64,000 bases of DNA, taken from assembly GCA_035236585.1 (NCBI GenBank), contig CP141136.1, forward strand, positions 27,877,426-27,941,425, written 5' to 3'. This document shows, piece after piece, positions 1 to 12,475 of this stretch (position 1 is the first letter of the stretch; each line of letters begins with the position of its first letter). Made by a program: the position numbers and the translations under genes. Origin of the DNA: Warburgia ugandensis (lineage: Eukaryota; Streptophyta; Magnoliopsida; Canellales; Canellaceae). The notes below the pieces were generated by a model. The model was not told the DNA's origin. It searched no databases and saw only the letters and a program-made list of their open reading frames with translations.

Positions 1-999
1 AGGTTTTCTAAAGCATATCAAATTCAATAAAATTTTTGGAAATAAAACTATTACTCCTATTTATTCTTGATAGTTAGCGAAAACAAGAATAATAGGATCA
101 CACTAAGTTATATACATTGAAGAATTTGTGGAATTACTAATAACTCTCTAAAGGAAGATAGTCTCTAAACTCACTATGTTTTAGGTCTCCATCAATTTTT
201 CTCAAGGTCTTTAAGTCATACCTCTCTATTAGTCTTGACTATATGCTGTGTGTAAATGGTTTACGATAATTAACTTTTATAAAATGCTTTAATACATGAA
301 TAATATGCAAAACTAATCATATACACTCCCATTAAGAGGTGAAAATAGTAGAATTACCAAATTCTGAACATCCAATTCTCATCACAATAAGGGAACACTT
401 CCATTATTTTTTTTGGTAAAGCTCAAGAAAATTTGAAATCCCTATATGCATCCACACCCCCCAGCTTGAATGAAACATGGTCCCCAATGTTTGAAAACAT
501 AGGATCCGATATGGAAAGATGTAGAAGATAAAGATTTAAAAAAAACATCTAGGTTGCCTCCCAAGCAGTGCTAAGTTTTACGTCTTTAGCTAGACATAAT
601 AATGAGTGCAATGATGGTAATCTGCAAGGGTTCCTAGAGTGATAATATGAGGTGGGTCATGATACTGAGGTGTCTCTAATAGTATCTTATCAATCTTAGG
701 ATTAGGCATCTCCAGGAAAGGTTTTAACCTCTAACCATTGTCTTTTTGGATTTCTCCATCTTTCTCCATCTTAATGCCCTATGAGGATAGACTACACATA
801 CTATATAAGGTTCAGTCCATCTAAATCTGAGTTTTCTTGGTAATAGATGCAATCTAGAGTTATACAATAAGACCTTTTGCTCAGGTGTGGAGGATTTCCT
901 TAAGATTTGGCAATCATGTATACCCTTCATTCGGTCATTGTATAATCATGTAGAGTCATGCATCTTTCCTCAATTCTTTCAACTCATTGAGTTGGAGTT

Positions 1000-1700
1000 T
1001 TTGGTGGGTCTCAGCAGCATCAAAATCAAAATTGAGCTTTTTAACAACCCAATATGCTTTGTGTTATAACTCTACGGTAAGTGGCAGGCCTTTTCATAAA
1101 CCAGGCAATAAGGTGACATTCCTATAGGGGTTCTATATGCTATACAATAAGCCCATAAAGCATTGTTGAGTCTCATAGACTAGTCTTTCCTATTTGGATT
1201 GACTGTCTTCTATAGAATCTACCTTATCTCCCTATTGGATACCTCTACTTGGCCACTGGTCGGAGGGTGGTATGGGGTAGCTATTCTATGGCCAACACCA
1301 TACTTTTTCATTAAATTCTCAAACACTTTATTATAAAAGTGTTTTCCCCCATCACATATTATAGCTCTTGGAGTACTAAACCTTGCAAAGATATTTTATT
1401 TTAAGAATTTTACCTTGACTTTGTGGTCATTGGTTTTGCAAAGTATAGCCTCCACCCACTTGGACACGTAGTCCACTCCGACTAGGATGCAAAGATTTCC
1501 AAGAGAATTAGGAATGGGTCCCATGAAATAATAAGGATTGGGTTTAAGGGAACCATATGTCTCCTTCCTAGACTACCTAATCTTTGACACCTCACACATG
1601 CTGTGCAGTAAGCATATACATCCGTAAATATGGTAAGCCAATAAAAACCACACTACAAAATTTTTGCAACTACCTTTGTTGAGCTAAAATGCCTCCCACA
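1000..1700 (-). pseudogene. Integrase remnant of the gypsy element
   Basis: Broken minus-strand frames give a zinc-binding-like segment (CxxC near 1600, in a context like CTACVRCQRLG), then integrase-core-like pieces. These include a match to the conserved plant gypsy stretch around HRIATPYHPQTSGQVE near 1230-1290, here degraded. Several stops and frame changes mean no full integrase is encoded. It would insert cDNA into the host genome if intact. Assignment rests on motif order downstream of RT and RNase H, and I could not align it. Confidence 0.6.
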
Positions 1701-1964
1701 TGCATGATCATGACAAAAGAAGATGATTTGATTGTGTTCACTATCTAATATGCATATCCAAATCACTTGACCAGGACAGTACTTGAATAAGTCCTGGTCG
1801 TCCCAAGTAAAATATCTAACCTCGGTCAAAAATATTTTTTTTTATATTGTTTAGTCCAGTGATTAGGCATTTGTCTTATAACAAGATAAATTACAATATC
1901 ACCATACCAACGCAACTGGGAAATATGCAATAACTATTCATTTGAGAAGGATACAATTATAGGC

Positions 1965-2270
1965 ATGCGATCGCTAGTATGCTCCACCACTAGTCTAGAT
2001 AAGTGGTCCGCTACAACATTTTTAGAACCTTTCTTTTCCCTAATTTCTAAGTCAAACTCTTATAGCAGTAGTATTCAACAGATCGACCTAGATTTTGCAT
2101 CCTTTTTAGAAAGGAGGTACTTTAAATCCGTGTGATCCAAGTACACTATAACTTTAGACCCTAACAAGTAATGTCTGAATTTATCCAAAACAAACACTAC
2201 AGTTAACAACTCTTTCTCTGTGGTTGAATAATTAAGTTTGCATCATTTAGTGTTTTACTTGCACAATATA
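1965..2270 (-). pseudogene. RNase H domain remnant of the gypsy element
   Basis: The minus strand reads an RNase H-like stretch of the kind EKELLTVVFVLDKFRHYLLG, then VIVYLDHTDLKYLL, and ends in a VVADHLSRL-type motif just before the integrase region. These are standard marks of the gypsy RNase H/connection domain. At least one stop interrupts it. It lies between RT (2391-2874) and integrase, as expected for Ty3/gypsy. Confidence 0.65.
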
Positions 2271-2390
2271 TTACATGGGGAACTTTATTGATGTGTTGTC
2301 CCAAAATAGCTCCAATGGCATAATCTGACACAACACACATTATCTCAAATGGTGCATTCCAATCTACTAGTCAGATAATGGGTGCAGAAG

Positions 2391-2874
2391 TTAACTCGAC
2401 CTTGACTCACTTAAATGCTTTCTTACAGTCCTCATCAAAGTAAAAAATGGTCTCCTTTGTAAGTAAATTATAGAGGGGCTTGGCCATTTTGCTAAAATCC
2501 TTGGTGGAGGAAGTTTGGCTATTAAATCCACTTTTGCCTTATCGACTTTTATCCCATTAGGTGATATTATGTGGTGTAAAACTATCCTACTTTGAATCAT
2601 AAATTGGAACTTTTCCTAGTTCAAAACAAGAATTTTCTCTTAATACCTTAAGAAACCTTTTTACCATATTAGAGAAAATGCTCAACATACACCTTTGAAA
2701 TATTTCTGGAGTGTTACAAAGCCTAAAAGGCATACATCGATAAGCAAAGGTCCCAAAAGGGCAGGTTAAAGTGGTGGTCTTCTTCTGATCCTCTAGTGCT
2801 ATAGGAATCTGGTTATAACCTGAATATCCATAGAGAAAAAAGTAATAGCTATGTCTGGCCAACCTCTCTAGCAT
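2391..2874 (-). pseudogene. Reverse transcriptase remnant lacking the catalytic DD motif
   Basis: Two overlapping minus-strand frames encode gypsy RT. The first (2587-2874) has GYSGYNQIPIALEDQKKTT, CPFGTFAYRCMPFRLCN and FQRCMLSIFSNMV. In plant gypsy elements this last block should be followed by FMDDFSV, with the catalytic aspartates. Here the sequence jumps to the later LKVLRENSCFELGK block, so the YxDD region is deleted. The second frame (2391-2600) resumes with SPNGIKVDKAKVDLIAKLPPP and also shows a later deletion. The enzyme cannot be active. Confidence 0.8.
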
Positions 2875-3201
2875 TTAGTCAAAAAAGAGTAAAGAAAAGT
2901 AATCTTTGCTTGTGACTGCGTTTAACTTTGGATAGTCAATGCAAACTCTCCATCCATTGGTCATGTGGGTGGGTACTAACTCATTATCATCATTTTTTAC
3001 TACTGTGAGCCCCTATTTCTTAGGTAGAACCTGAAGGGGGCTAACCTAAGTAATGTTGGAGATAGGATATATAACTCTAACATCTAGAAGCTTTAAGACT
3101 TCATCTCTAACCATGTCCTTCATGTGTAAGTAGTCTTTGTGTTTTCTCTAAAAGGTTTTGCATTTTCTTCTAGGTGTATCCTATGCATGCAAATGGCTGG
3201 A

Positions 3202-4083
3202 CTAATCCCTTTTATGTCTATTATCATCCACCCTATACAGTTTTATATCCTTAAGGACATGTAAATACTTACCCTCATATTCATTATCTAAACCTGATGC
3301 TATTATCATAGGTAAGGTGTCAGCTGGGCCTAGGCATGAATATTTCAAGTTTTTAGGCAAGGATTTTAGGTTTAGAGATGATGGTTGCTCTATCGAGGGT
3401 TTTGGGACAGATTCAAAAGGTGAAAGTGGTTCCACATAAGGACTCCACTTGGAGGTATCCATGATTGGAGCAGCCTTTAGAAGGTTGTTTACCTCCTTAA
3501 TAGACTTGTCTAGATCAAATTCTCCATTAAAGTGCATAAGACAAGCCTCCAGTGGGTTAGAGATGGACAATGGTCGATGAATGTCGTAAATTAGACTCTC
3601 AATCAAATTGACATCGCAAGAATCATTGAGGTTTAAATGTTGTTGATCAAAGTTAAAGACATTTAGCTTAACTTTCACGTTGCTAAAGGACAATTTCATT
3701 ATACCATTCCTACAGTTAATAATGGAATTGGACGTCACCAAGAATGAATGTCCAAGGATGACTGGAATCTGACTGCTAGGATCAAATACAAGTTGGGTGT
3801 CCAGCACAATGAAATCAACTAAGTAACAGAACTTGTCCACCTATATCAAGACATCTTCAATCAAACCATAAAGTATCTTGACATATCTATCCACTAATTG
3901 GAACATGGTAGTGGTTGGTTTTAACTCACCGAGTCTTAGTTGCTCATAGATAAAGTATGGCAACAAGTTAAAACTCGCCCCTAGGTCAACTAATGCCCTA
4001 TCTATGACATGATCTCCAATAATGCAGGAAATGGTAGGATACCCTGGGTCTCTAAACTTTAGTGGGGTCTTGTGTTGAATCAA
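3202..4083 (-). pseudogene. Gag-pol protease region (retropepsin) of the gypsy element
   Basis: The frame 3841-4083 carries the aspartic protease signature as ALVDLGASFNLLP, then LGELKPTTTMFQLVDRYVK and GLIEDVLI, the usual plant gypsy form of D-S/T-G with G-A-S. After a single stop the frame continues (3202-3840) with PVILGHSFLVTSNSIINCRNG, the second half of the retropepsin fold, then a linker of low similarity. One in-frame stop at 3841-3843 separates the halves. Normally it would cut the Gag-Pol polyprotein. Confidence 0.8.
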
Positions 4084-5907
4084 GGAGCTTACCTATTCGG
4101 TAAGGAAAGCTTTCTTTTACTTGTAAAGAGCTCCTTTAAGAACTTGGCTTAGGCGGGAATATCTTTAATTGCATTGAGCAATGGAATATTGATTTGAATA
4201 TGTTTAAATACATCCATTAACACATTGAAGTTTGTTCCCTTTCTAGACTTATTTAGTAATTGAGGAAAATGGGTTTTAGGCACATAAGGCACCTCCACTA
4301 TAGGTTCTACAGGGTTTTTCTGTCTTTTCTCTTTCTCCTATATTTTAGTTGTCTCTTTCTCCTCCACAGTTTCCTTAGCCTGCCCTACTTTGTTATCGAC
4401 TTGGCATGCTCATGAGGGTTAAGGTTTTAATAACTTGACCCTATCTCGAATTGGCCCTTCAGGTTAGGAATGGGTTGGCTAGGGAATTGACCCTTTCCTC
4501 TATTATGTAGTTCAACAAACAATTGACTTACCTGTATATCTAAATTGGATATAGCTTGAGAGTTGATATGGGCTTAATATCTACTATCATTTTGCAACTG
4601 GTGTAAGGCCTTTTTAGTGTCATCATTTTCCTTTAAAATTTTTTCAAGAATGGCCTGAATGTTTTACTAGAAAGATTATTTCTTTGTTGATGAGGTTGTT
4701 GGAAGATAGGTAGCTGCTAGGGAATTGTAGCTTTATGAGAAACATTTTGGGTAGAGGGTTCACAAATGGTCCACCTTAATAGTTATTCTTTGACCAAGAA
4801 AAATTGGGATGCCTCACCCTCCGGGGTTGTAGGTCTTAGAATACAAGTTGCCACCAGGTTGGCAATATGCATTTAATGCATTCACTTGGTCAACAAAATA
4901 GTCATTTAGCACTCTATTTGACAAGACGTAGTTATATGGGTTAAGCAAGAATATATAGCACAAGCCTCTTGTGAAGGTTTAAGGAATGATGTAGCCATAA
5001 AGGATTAAAACATAGTTTCAAGTTTATCTGCTCTACCATTGTACTTGTCCATCCTTACTAGTACAGAGTTAAGTTTATGGGATAGATAGTAAGTACTCCC
5101 ATCTCATAAAGACCCTCTCTTGGTGGCCTGTTTGTTTCTCTTTCTTCTATTTGAATAATCCCATTGTTAGGAATTATCTATTAGAGTCTAAAAGAACTCC
5201 CAGGTCTCACTTTGAGCCTTTAGCATGAGGGTCCCTCCACTTATAGCATCTACCATTTGTCTATTTTGATGCATCAATGCCTCATAAAAGTATTGAACTT
5301 GCTTTCATTTTTTGAATCCATGATGTGGGCATTTCTATAGCAGTTCATTCCACCATTCCCAACATTTGTAGTATTGTTCATCATCCTTTTTATTGGAAAT
5401 TGATAATTTCATGATGAAGGCCATTTGTCTTGTGAATAGGGAATCACTTGTTTAAAAACTTTCTAAACAATTAGCCCCATGTATTGATGGAACCTACCTC
5501 CAGGAAATTCAACCATGTCTTAGCTTTGTCCTTGAGAGAGAACAAGAATAGCCTAAGCATAATAGAATCTTTTGAAAATTTCAAAACCTAAATGTGATGC
5601 AAATATTAAGGAACTCCTTGATATGTAGGTGGGGGTCTTCTCAGTCACAACCATAAAAGGTGGGGAGCAATTGTATGACTCTTGGCGTTAGCTCAAAGTG
5701 GTCTGCATTTGTAGGAGATAAAGCTATTCAAGATTGGGAGTTGAGTTGTAGTAGAGCATAGAAATCTTTAATGACTTTACACTCAACTTCTACTGATGGT
5801 TCAACCATGGGGATAGTTACTTGCTTTCTTTCCCCTTGTCTTAGGTTACTCTGAATCTTTGGGTTGAAAGGTGTTAACTCCAAGCTTTGAGATTGACGCC
5901 CTTGCAT
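4084..5907 (-). pseudogene. Gag remnant of the gypsy element
   Basis: The start at 5905-5907 begins MQGRQSQ, matching the second copy's gag (starts at 25722-25724, MQGHRSQ). Broken frames then give FELTPRVIQLLPTFYG, an HLHIKEFLNI segment and a DDEQYYKCWEWW segment, all equivalents of the longer open gag frame at 25167-25724. Toward 4400 an ALNA / cysteine-poor segment replaces a zinc knuckle. Several stops are present. Gag would form the particle that packages element RNA. Confidence 0.7.
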
Positions 5908-6680
5908 AAACTATCATATACTAAATGCCCTAATCTAAATGCTGACTCTAACTCTAAGTGATGCATAATCAAATCCTAGTAAGCACTAATCGAGCAGTGT
6001 TTTGATTATTTTTGTTTAGTACACAGGTGGTAGCTTCTCAGACCTAAGTCTAGACATCTCATCCTTTTGTCCAAATTTGACTATTACTTACTAATTAGGT
6101 TCTACTCAAATGTGATTGATGTAATCCTTGTGTTAAAAGGCATTTAGACCTCAACTAACATTAATGGAAGGCATGGAAAAATCACTTAGATTCTACTATA
6201 ACCACAGGGTTCAAAAGCCACTGGAGTGACAATAAATCAGGTCCTTCTGAAAGGGTCCTATGAGCTTGATACCTTATGTCTCTTTCGGCTTGATTTTAAA
6301 TTAATATTCAAGTATTGTGATTGTGGCATACAACGATATTGATTGATTCATAGGTGAGCCAAAGAACTAGTGATAAAATCCAATCCTTGTCTTATAAGGG
6401 TTCCCGTGGGGCCCTTACTAACATTAATTCCATTCCACCATAAAGCTATAAATATGCAATGCAATACAAAAGCAAACTAATACAACCTATATGCTATCCA
6501 ACCAAGGTTAGATAAATGCTCTAATGCGACAATCCTAAGTAAATATGCAACAATTATCAAGGAATGATCCTAATTTATATGAATTATGCTAACATTCAAA
6601 TGCAAATTATCCTAAAAATTAAAAATTGAGTCAAAGATACTTGTAGTGAGGGGTCTGATGATGATCAAGTGTGGGTCTCC
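5908..6680 (-). repeat. Leader of gypsy element, left of the inserted element
   Basis: Non-coding leader. It aligns by eye with 25731-26450 of the second gypsy copy, for example the blocks around CCACTGGAGTGAC and GCATTTAGACCTCA. The alignment stops at 6675-6680 and resumes after 8395, which brackets the insertion. No gene is seen. Confidence 0.7.
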
Positions 6681-8390
6681 TGTAACAACCCACGTTCTAA
6701 CAGTCACAATATTGTCCGCTTTGGGCTTAGACCTCACAGCTTTGTTCTTCCCTAGTTTCTCAGGGAAAACACATTGTGATAATTAAAGTTGAACTCTTAT
6801 AACCAGAGCAACTTCCACTCCTAGGGAGATGCGGGACTAACTCTCAATACCTAACCCCATCCCTCACTTGAGACTTTTGGCTTGCCTCAATTGGCGTCTG
6901 ACCTCACCCGGCTTGTTAGACAATAGAGTGTCACCTCTCCCCACCTTAGGGGACATGCGTCCTCGCATGGCCTTTTGACCAGACACAACCACATGCAGTT
7001 AGCCCAAACCACAAGTGGTAATGGCTCTGATACCAATTGAAATACCCTTTCATAGCTATATCTCATGTTTCATTGTTATTTTGGGATTGAAAATGACAAC
7101 TTCACGTATGCATTTATTTCATGGTTTGAGACTGATTTCAGAAATGGAATAATTGGAATATGTTGAATATGGCATATGTTTGTATTGAAATATCTATATA
7201 TAATTTATATTTGTTTGGGCTAATAGGCTTAGTGGATGCTATGCTAAGAGGTTGTACGGGCTGGCCTCCCAGCCTCTAACCACAAAAGGTGGTAGATATC
7301 CATGCCCAAAGTGGCATCATTTTTCTCAACTATTGTGGTAGGAACAACCATTGGAGGTGGTCATGGCACTCTTTCGAGACGTATCCATAATCGCTGTGGA
7401 GGTTGCGATGGCTATTCTCTAAATACTGGAGAGACACGATTCAATGATCTGGTCGTGAGCATAATAGTCCATGTGATTTCTATTTTGTGACCCCACATAG
7501 GGGTGAGATTAAGGTCTTTAAACGAGTACTCATGACCAAATTGGCTAATATATGGCCAAGTGCCTATCTACTTGATTTTTGCAAAAGAAATGAGGATTGT
7601 TGACATGAGATTTGATTAATTATTACTTTAAGAATTTGAATTTATTATGTTATGGGTGTATTTGACGATTCTTTAGTTTGGATATGGATACATGTGGATA
7701 TGTAAATATGCATCTGAATGTGGATGATGCATTGCATGATGTAGCATAGGTAGGATTGCCATATGTTTTCTATTACATAAAAAACTTGTTTTTCAACTAG
7801 CATGTATGCTCGTGATTTTCAGTTTTGTGGTGCTTAGATTTCCTATTGAGTATGTTTGAATACTCAACCTACCATTTTCCTTACAGATCCTTACAAGCAA
7901 GACAAGCAAAAGTACTAGACAGCTTAAGTGTTTTCATTAAATAAGTGAAAGGTGGGAGGTTTGATATAGTTATATTAGAATTAGTAGTTACTTGTGTGAG
8001 AATGTAATGTATTTAATTTAAACTATTTATTTTCATAACTTGGACTGTGATTAGCAAGTCTTGGGATTTGAGGACATTAAGTTTTTGTTTATTTATTAAA
8101 ATTATTAAATGAATGTTTATCAGATACTTCGCTACGGCATGCATTAAATGTTTAATGTCCGAAAAACAGAGACTCTGCCAGATTTTCGATAGAAATGTAG
8201 TACTCATTTCGCCGATAATCCTTTTAAGAAAAGGAAAAAATAACACTCGGGGTTTTTCTGAATGAGTTTTAAAATAATAATGTATTTCCACTATCATGCG
8301 ATTTGCAAAAAATGTTTTTAATAGAGATTGATCTTGCGTCATAATTGCCTTTTGCATTTAAAAAGCATTATCAAAACTCGGGTCATTACA
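6681..8390 (-). mobile_element. TSD-bounded LTR-type element (1.71 kb) inside the gypsy leader
   Basis: It starts and ends as an LTR element. On the minus strand it opens TGTAATGACCCGAG and closes GGGTTGTTACA. The host bases TCTCC occur immediately on both sides (6676-6680 and 8391-8395), a perfect 5-bp target duplication. The first 0.4 kb (8390 to about 8000, minus) is related to the start of the solo LTR at 15914. Unlike a simple solo LTR, it contains the plant primer-site motif TGGTATCAGAGCC at about 7024-7036 (minus), followed by some 340 bp that ends the element. No second LTR and no protein frame were found. It could be a non-autonomous derivative or a solo LTR with a captured segment. 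Confidence 0.75.
7024..7036 (-). promoter_or_regulatory. Primer-binding-site motif for initiator tRNA-Met
   Basis: The minus strand reads TGGTATCAGAGCC. This is the standard plant LTR-retrotransposon PBS, complementary to the 3' end of tRNA-iMet. It lies inside a TSD-bounded element with no LTR on its far side, so whether it works as a PBS is uncertain. Confidence 0.55.
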
Positions 8391-8752
8391 TCTCCATGCC
8401 CTACACTTGCCTTCTATTATTATAATCCATTTAAAATTAAATAATAAAGAAATTGCAATTTATAATGGGCCTCACTACAAGTTTCACTCAAATCCTAATC
8501 TAGGAAAGCGATAAAACCTAATCTAAGATGATGAAGCCGTGGCCCATAGGATCATCGCTACTCCTTTGCCAATTTTTCTCTCACAAAAAAAAAAAAAAAA
8601 AGGTCAATATGAGGAAAATAGCACATATATGAAAAAATAATGCAAAAACCCTAATCTAATACACCCTAAACCTAAACAAGAGGAAAATAACCTAAAGTAT
8701 AGAATACTACACAAATTATTGCAACTCCTCAGCAACGATTCCCAAAACTTCT
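8391..8752 (-). repeat. Rest of gypsy leader with degraded primer site (about 8726-8747)
   Basis: The sequence resumes the leader after the insertion and matches 26470-26857. On the minus strand, directly inside the LTR end, TTTTGGGAATCGTTGCTGAG is a mutated form of the Athila-type TTTTGGCGCCGTTGCCGGGG primer site. A 17-base A run lies near 8585-8601. Confidence 0.55.
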
Positions 8753-10380
8753 TGTTGTTTTAAATAAAAGTCTCAAGTGCATGAATCATTTGCATATAGT
8801 ATGCTAGTGAGGTCGATCTCACAAGGATTTGAACTAATGTGACACTAATAGTTCCTACTTTAAACTATCTAACCTAGCTAAAATTCAAGTGATTTTTTAC
8901 TTAAATGAAGAATGAAAATTAAAAAATGAAATTGGAAACCAAGCAAAACCAAGAAGCATGCTAAATGGAAAACTTTCCTAAAACATGTACTTTCTAAAAT
9001 TAAAAATTTCCTAAATTAAAAACTTCAAATTTTATGAATTTCCTAACTAAAAACTTTCCTAAAATGTACTTTATCAACTTTCCTAAACTAACTTTCCTAA
9101 ATATGAAATTAACAACTAATCTAAGGAAAGCATGTTTTAACAAACTACTTTCCTAATCATGTAAAACTAAGAAAACTAAACAACCAAATCAACTACTTTA
9201 GAAACCATGAAAAAATAAATTCCTTTCCAAACTATTAAGATGCAAACTAATAAAATCTAACTACAACTGAACAATAGAAATAAAGGAAAAATTACCACTA
9301 ACAAACAATGAAAGAAAAACTACCCCAAGCATCATGCATGTTACTTTGGAAACCTAATCATATAGTCTATTTCTAACATTAACTAAGCTATCTAATAATC
9401 TAGTTGGGCTATTGAAAATTCAAGTGAACATGAGTTGCATGGTGCTAGAAATTAACATACTATTCATGCTGGAAATTCCAGCAGTAAGGTAATTGAAACA
9501 TTCAATAAATAGAACATGTAAAACATGAAAGTAATCACTTCTAATTCAATCAAACATTTAATAACAAAGATAATTGTGGATGAACACAAACATGAATTAA
9601 AAATTCCAACTAACTTCATTGGATCAAATCAAAGGGTTGATCAACATAATACTCCATACATGTAATCCAAATCTAAAATTTAAATGCTATTACAATAATG
9701 TTCACTTAATCTCAATCACTCCTTAATTACAAGCCAATTTCTTCTTCAATTGTTCCAATAATCACTCATGACAAGGTATGCTTGAAATCAAGGAAAATCC
9801 TATCGAAAACCATGGCAACAACCAATGGAACTTAAGCAAACAAAACTGGAAATCAAGAGGGCTGAAAGAGAACAAAGATGCAATGAAAGATAAAGGGAAA
9901 AACTAGATTCAAGATGACTTCCCTTAACTGTCACTTCAAGGGAAAACCAACCTTGAATCTTAGTTTTAAAAGCAAGGAAAGATAAAGGAAAACTAGCATG
10001 AAAAGAAGTAAATTCTAGCAAAGAGAATAAAGAAGCTCACCAACCTTCAAAGATGAATAAAAACCCTAAAAATCCTATGTTGAACACTTGAGGAAGAAGC
10101 ATACACTTTAGAAGGAAGTGGCAGCAACCAAAGAGTCCACAAAACAATAAGCAAAAGAGAGAAAAGTGGGATGTAGAAAGTGGGCACCTCCTTCCAAAGG
10201 AGGAGACATCTTTTTCCCATCAATGAAAGAGTTCTCTTTTGCTTGGATGTTGCTGGATTTTTAAGCTTCTTCCCCTAATTTTTCTAGGTTGTCCTAATGC
10301 TAAGGTATGGTGGGGATTAAAGAGTGTCAATTTGAATGGTTATGATGGGGGAAAAGTTAGAATATCATTATCTTTGACTA
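8753..10380 (-). repeat. 5' LTR of the first gypsy element, right end truncated
   Basis: The inner end is TGTTGTTT on the plus strand at 8753 (so ACA on the element strand), next to the degraded primer site. Just inside is the GGTCGATCTCACAAGG block, the counterpart of GGTCGATCCCATAGGG in the LTR at 26858. The outer end is missing. Near 10380 the sequence changes to RTE LINE. The minus frame at 9800-10021 is probably a chance frame. Confidence 0.6.
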
Positions 10381-12099
10381 GTACCTTTTGATAATTACTT
10401 CTAATGCACTTAATGTGGTCTAAGTCCTTACACTTTTGTTCTCTTATTTTTTCAAGTTTAAACACATCTTTCTCACCTTCTCTTGATCCTAGTCTCTTAT
10501 AGATATCATCATATGCCTTGAGTTTAGCCTCACTTACTATTCTCTAATAAACTTTTTTAGCATTCTTATACTGTTCATAGTTTTTATTATTTCTAGTCTT
10601 CTGCTAAGCTTTAAAATGCACCCCTTTTTTAATAACTTTTTGCATTGTTTCACTCCACCACTAAGTTTCTTTTACTAATTGCCTTATACCTTTAAATACT
10701 CCTAGAATATCTTTTTCCATTTTCTTAATGAACTCGGCCATATTAGTTCGCATGGTGTTTACTTCTGTTTCAGTGTTTTAGTTTCCTTATACCATCAACT
10801 TATTTGTGAGTGACATTATTGTCTCCCCTTTTAGGTTCCACCACTTAGTTTTTGGATACCTATTCAGTTTATTTCCTTTCTTCCATCTTTTAATGTAGTT
10901 ATCCATAACCATTAACCTATGTTGTAAGGTTAAACTCTCATTGGGTATCACCTTACAATCCTTACATATTGATCTTTCGGTACTCCTAAGTAAAAAGAAG
11001 TCTATTTTAGCTTTTATGGGGTCCACTTTTAAAGTTTATTGTGTTTATTCCTCTTCTTAAAAAATGTGTTTGCCGGGGCTAGGTTATATGTCAAAGCAAA
11101 ATCGAGGATAGCTTCCCTCATCTTATTTTGTTCTTCGATATCATACCCTCCATGTGCCCTATCATATCCTTTCTTTTCTTTTCCTATATAGACATTTAAG
11201 TCTAATCCTATAAATATCCCCTCTATGTTTAGAATTTCTTTCATGACTGCCTCTGTATCTTCCTAAAAATGTCTCTTAATTCTATCTTCTAACCCTACTT
11301 GTGGTGTGTATGCATTTATAACATTTATGATCTTCTCTCTTACAACAAGTTTTATTATTATATTTCTATCATTAGTTCTTTTAATATCTATAACTGTATC
11401 CTTTAATTCTTTATCAACCACTATCCCCACGCCATTTCTATTATTATCCTTTCCTATGTGTCAAAGCTTAAACCCATCGATTTCTCTAGTGTTAGCCCTT
11501 TTCTACTTGGTTTCTTGGGTACAAGTGATATTGCTTCTCTTATGTTTCATAGTATCTACTAATTCAAAACTCTTACACGTCAACGTCCCTATGTTCTATG
11601 TGGCTATACAAATCTTATGCTCTTGAACTATCCTATTTACCCAAGCACTTTTCAACCCCCATGACATGAACTCATGCCTACTTTTCCCTGCACATGGGTT
11701 CTAATGTAGCACATTGCTTCCGAGAGGATGCTCTAGTGGCCCTTGGCCATTTTTCACTACACTTGAGATCCAATGTAGCGCATCACTTCTAAGGAAACTC
11801 CTTAGCAATCCTTGCCCATTTTCCACTACACTCAGGATCCGATACTAGCTTGAGGGAATGTTAAGGTTGATTCATGTCATGTTAGGATTTCCATATATGA
11901 AGAAGTTAAAGATGATTTTCATTATTTTATCTTCTTATTTACACATTAATATACTACACATATTCATTTGTAAGAAAGAAGAGAAAATAATGAAATCATC
12001 TTCAACTTCTTCAAAAAGGTTTTACTTGCCAACTAGCACCTAACGCAAAACCCTCCTCCTTTGTTATCTAGGCGTGGACCTACATTGGCAGAGTTAGAC
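10381..12099 (-). mobile_element. RTE-clade LINE fragment (5' UTR, endonuclease and linker)
   Basis: The minus frames 11029-11244 and 10787-11026 encode RTE endonuclease pieces, including IFIGLDLNVYIGKEKKGYDR, a DIEEQNKMREAILDFALTYN stretch, [20 protein letters not shown] and KTKWWNLKG. They match the fuller copy at 50552-53969. Frames are broken. The 5' UTR at 11860-12060 holds the same inverted repeat (AGATGATTTTC / GAAATCATCT) seen at 53650-53960. The 3' part is lost at 10381, so RT is absent. The 5' end is near 12099, judged by the shared ACATTGGCAGAGTT. Confidence 0.85.
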
Positions 12100-12250
12100 A
12101 TTTGATTCATAGTTTTTTATTTCTAAGTACAAATGTTTATTGTTCTTTTAAGAAAATATTATCTAGTAGACTCTGGGTTTGGGTTGCTGCCAAGGTATAT
12201 TACCCTTATAAGCATGAGAGATATTACTTGCTAGAATTTAGGGGTAAAAG

Positions 12251-12475
12251 ATGGTGACAGATCAAGAAGGCCAAAGTCAACAAAGGAGTTACTTGACCAG
12301 TGACATTCATCATTGTGCAATGATTGAACATGTCTTTAGTGCACTAAAAAATTGTTGGAAAGATTTGAAGTGTATGCCGGTATATAAAATCTCAATGCAA
12401 TCAAATATAACATTGCAGCTTGCTCATTGCATAATTGTATACCTATGGAGAATGAAGCTGATGAAATATTTTTGA
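12251..12475 (+). pseudogene. PIF/Harbinger transposase C-terminal fragment
   Basis: The frame reads IHHCAMIEHVFSALKNCWKD and then LKCMPVYKI. It matches the conserved DDE_4 block with the last catalytic acid (the E of IE-x-x-F-xx-LK) followed by a M-P-x-Y segment, and ends with AHCIIVYLWRM where the family has the CCxLHNFI-like end. Only the last 75 codons remain. Earlier DD residues are not found upstream. Confidence 0.55.

Larger units (their letters stand above)
1..10380 (-). mobile_element. Decayed Athila-like Ty3/gypsy retrotransposon (3' LTR outside window)
   Basis: On the minus strand the order is LTR (8753-10380), primer site, leader, gag, protease, RT, RNase H, integrase, then a 3' non-coding tail that runs off the left edge. 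This is the gypsy domain order. Gag and protease resemble the plant Athila/Tat group. All coding parts carry stops, frameshifts or deletions, so the copy is dead. A separate element interrupts the leader at 6681-8390. The LTR is cut on its right by an RTE LINE fragment near 10380. Bases 1-600 match 29768-30370 of the second copy in this window, which fixes them as the 3' tail. Confidence 0.85.
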
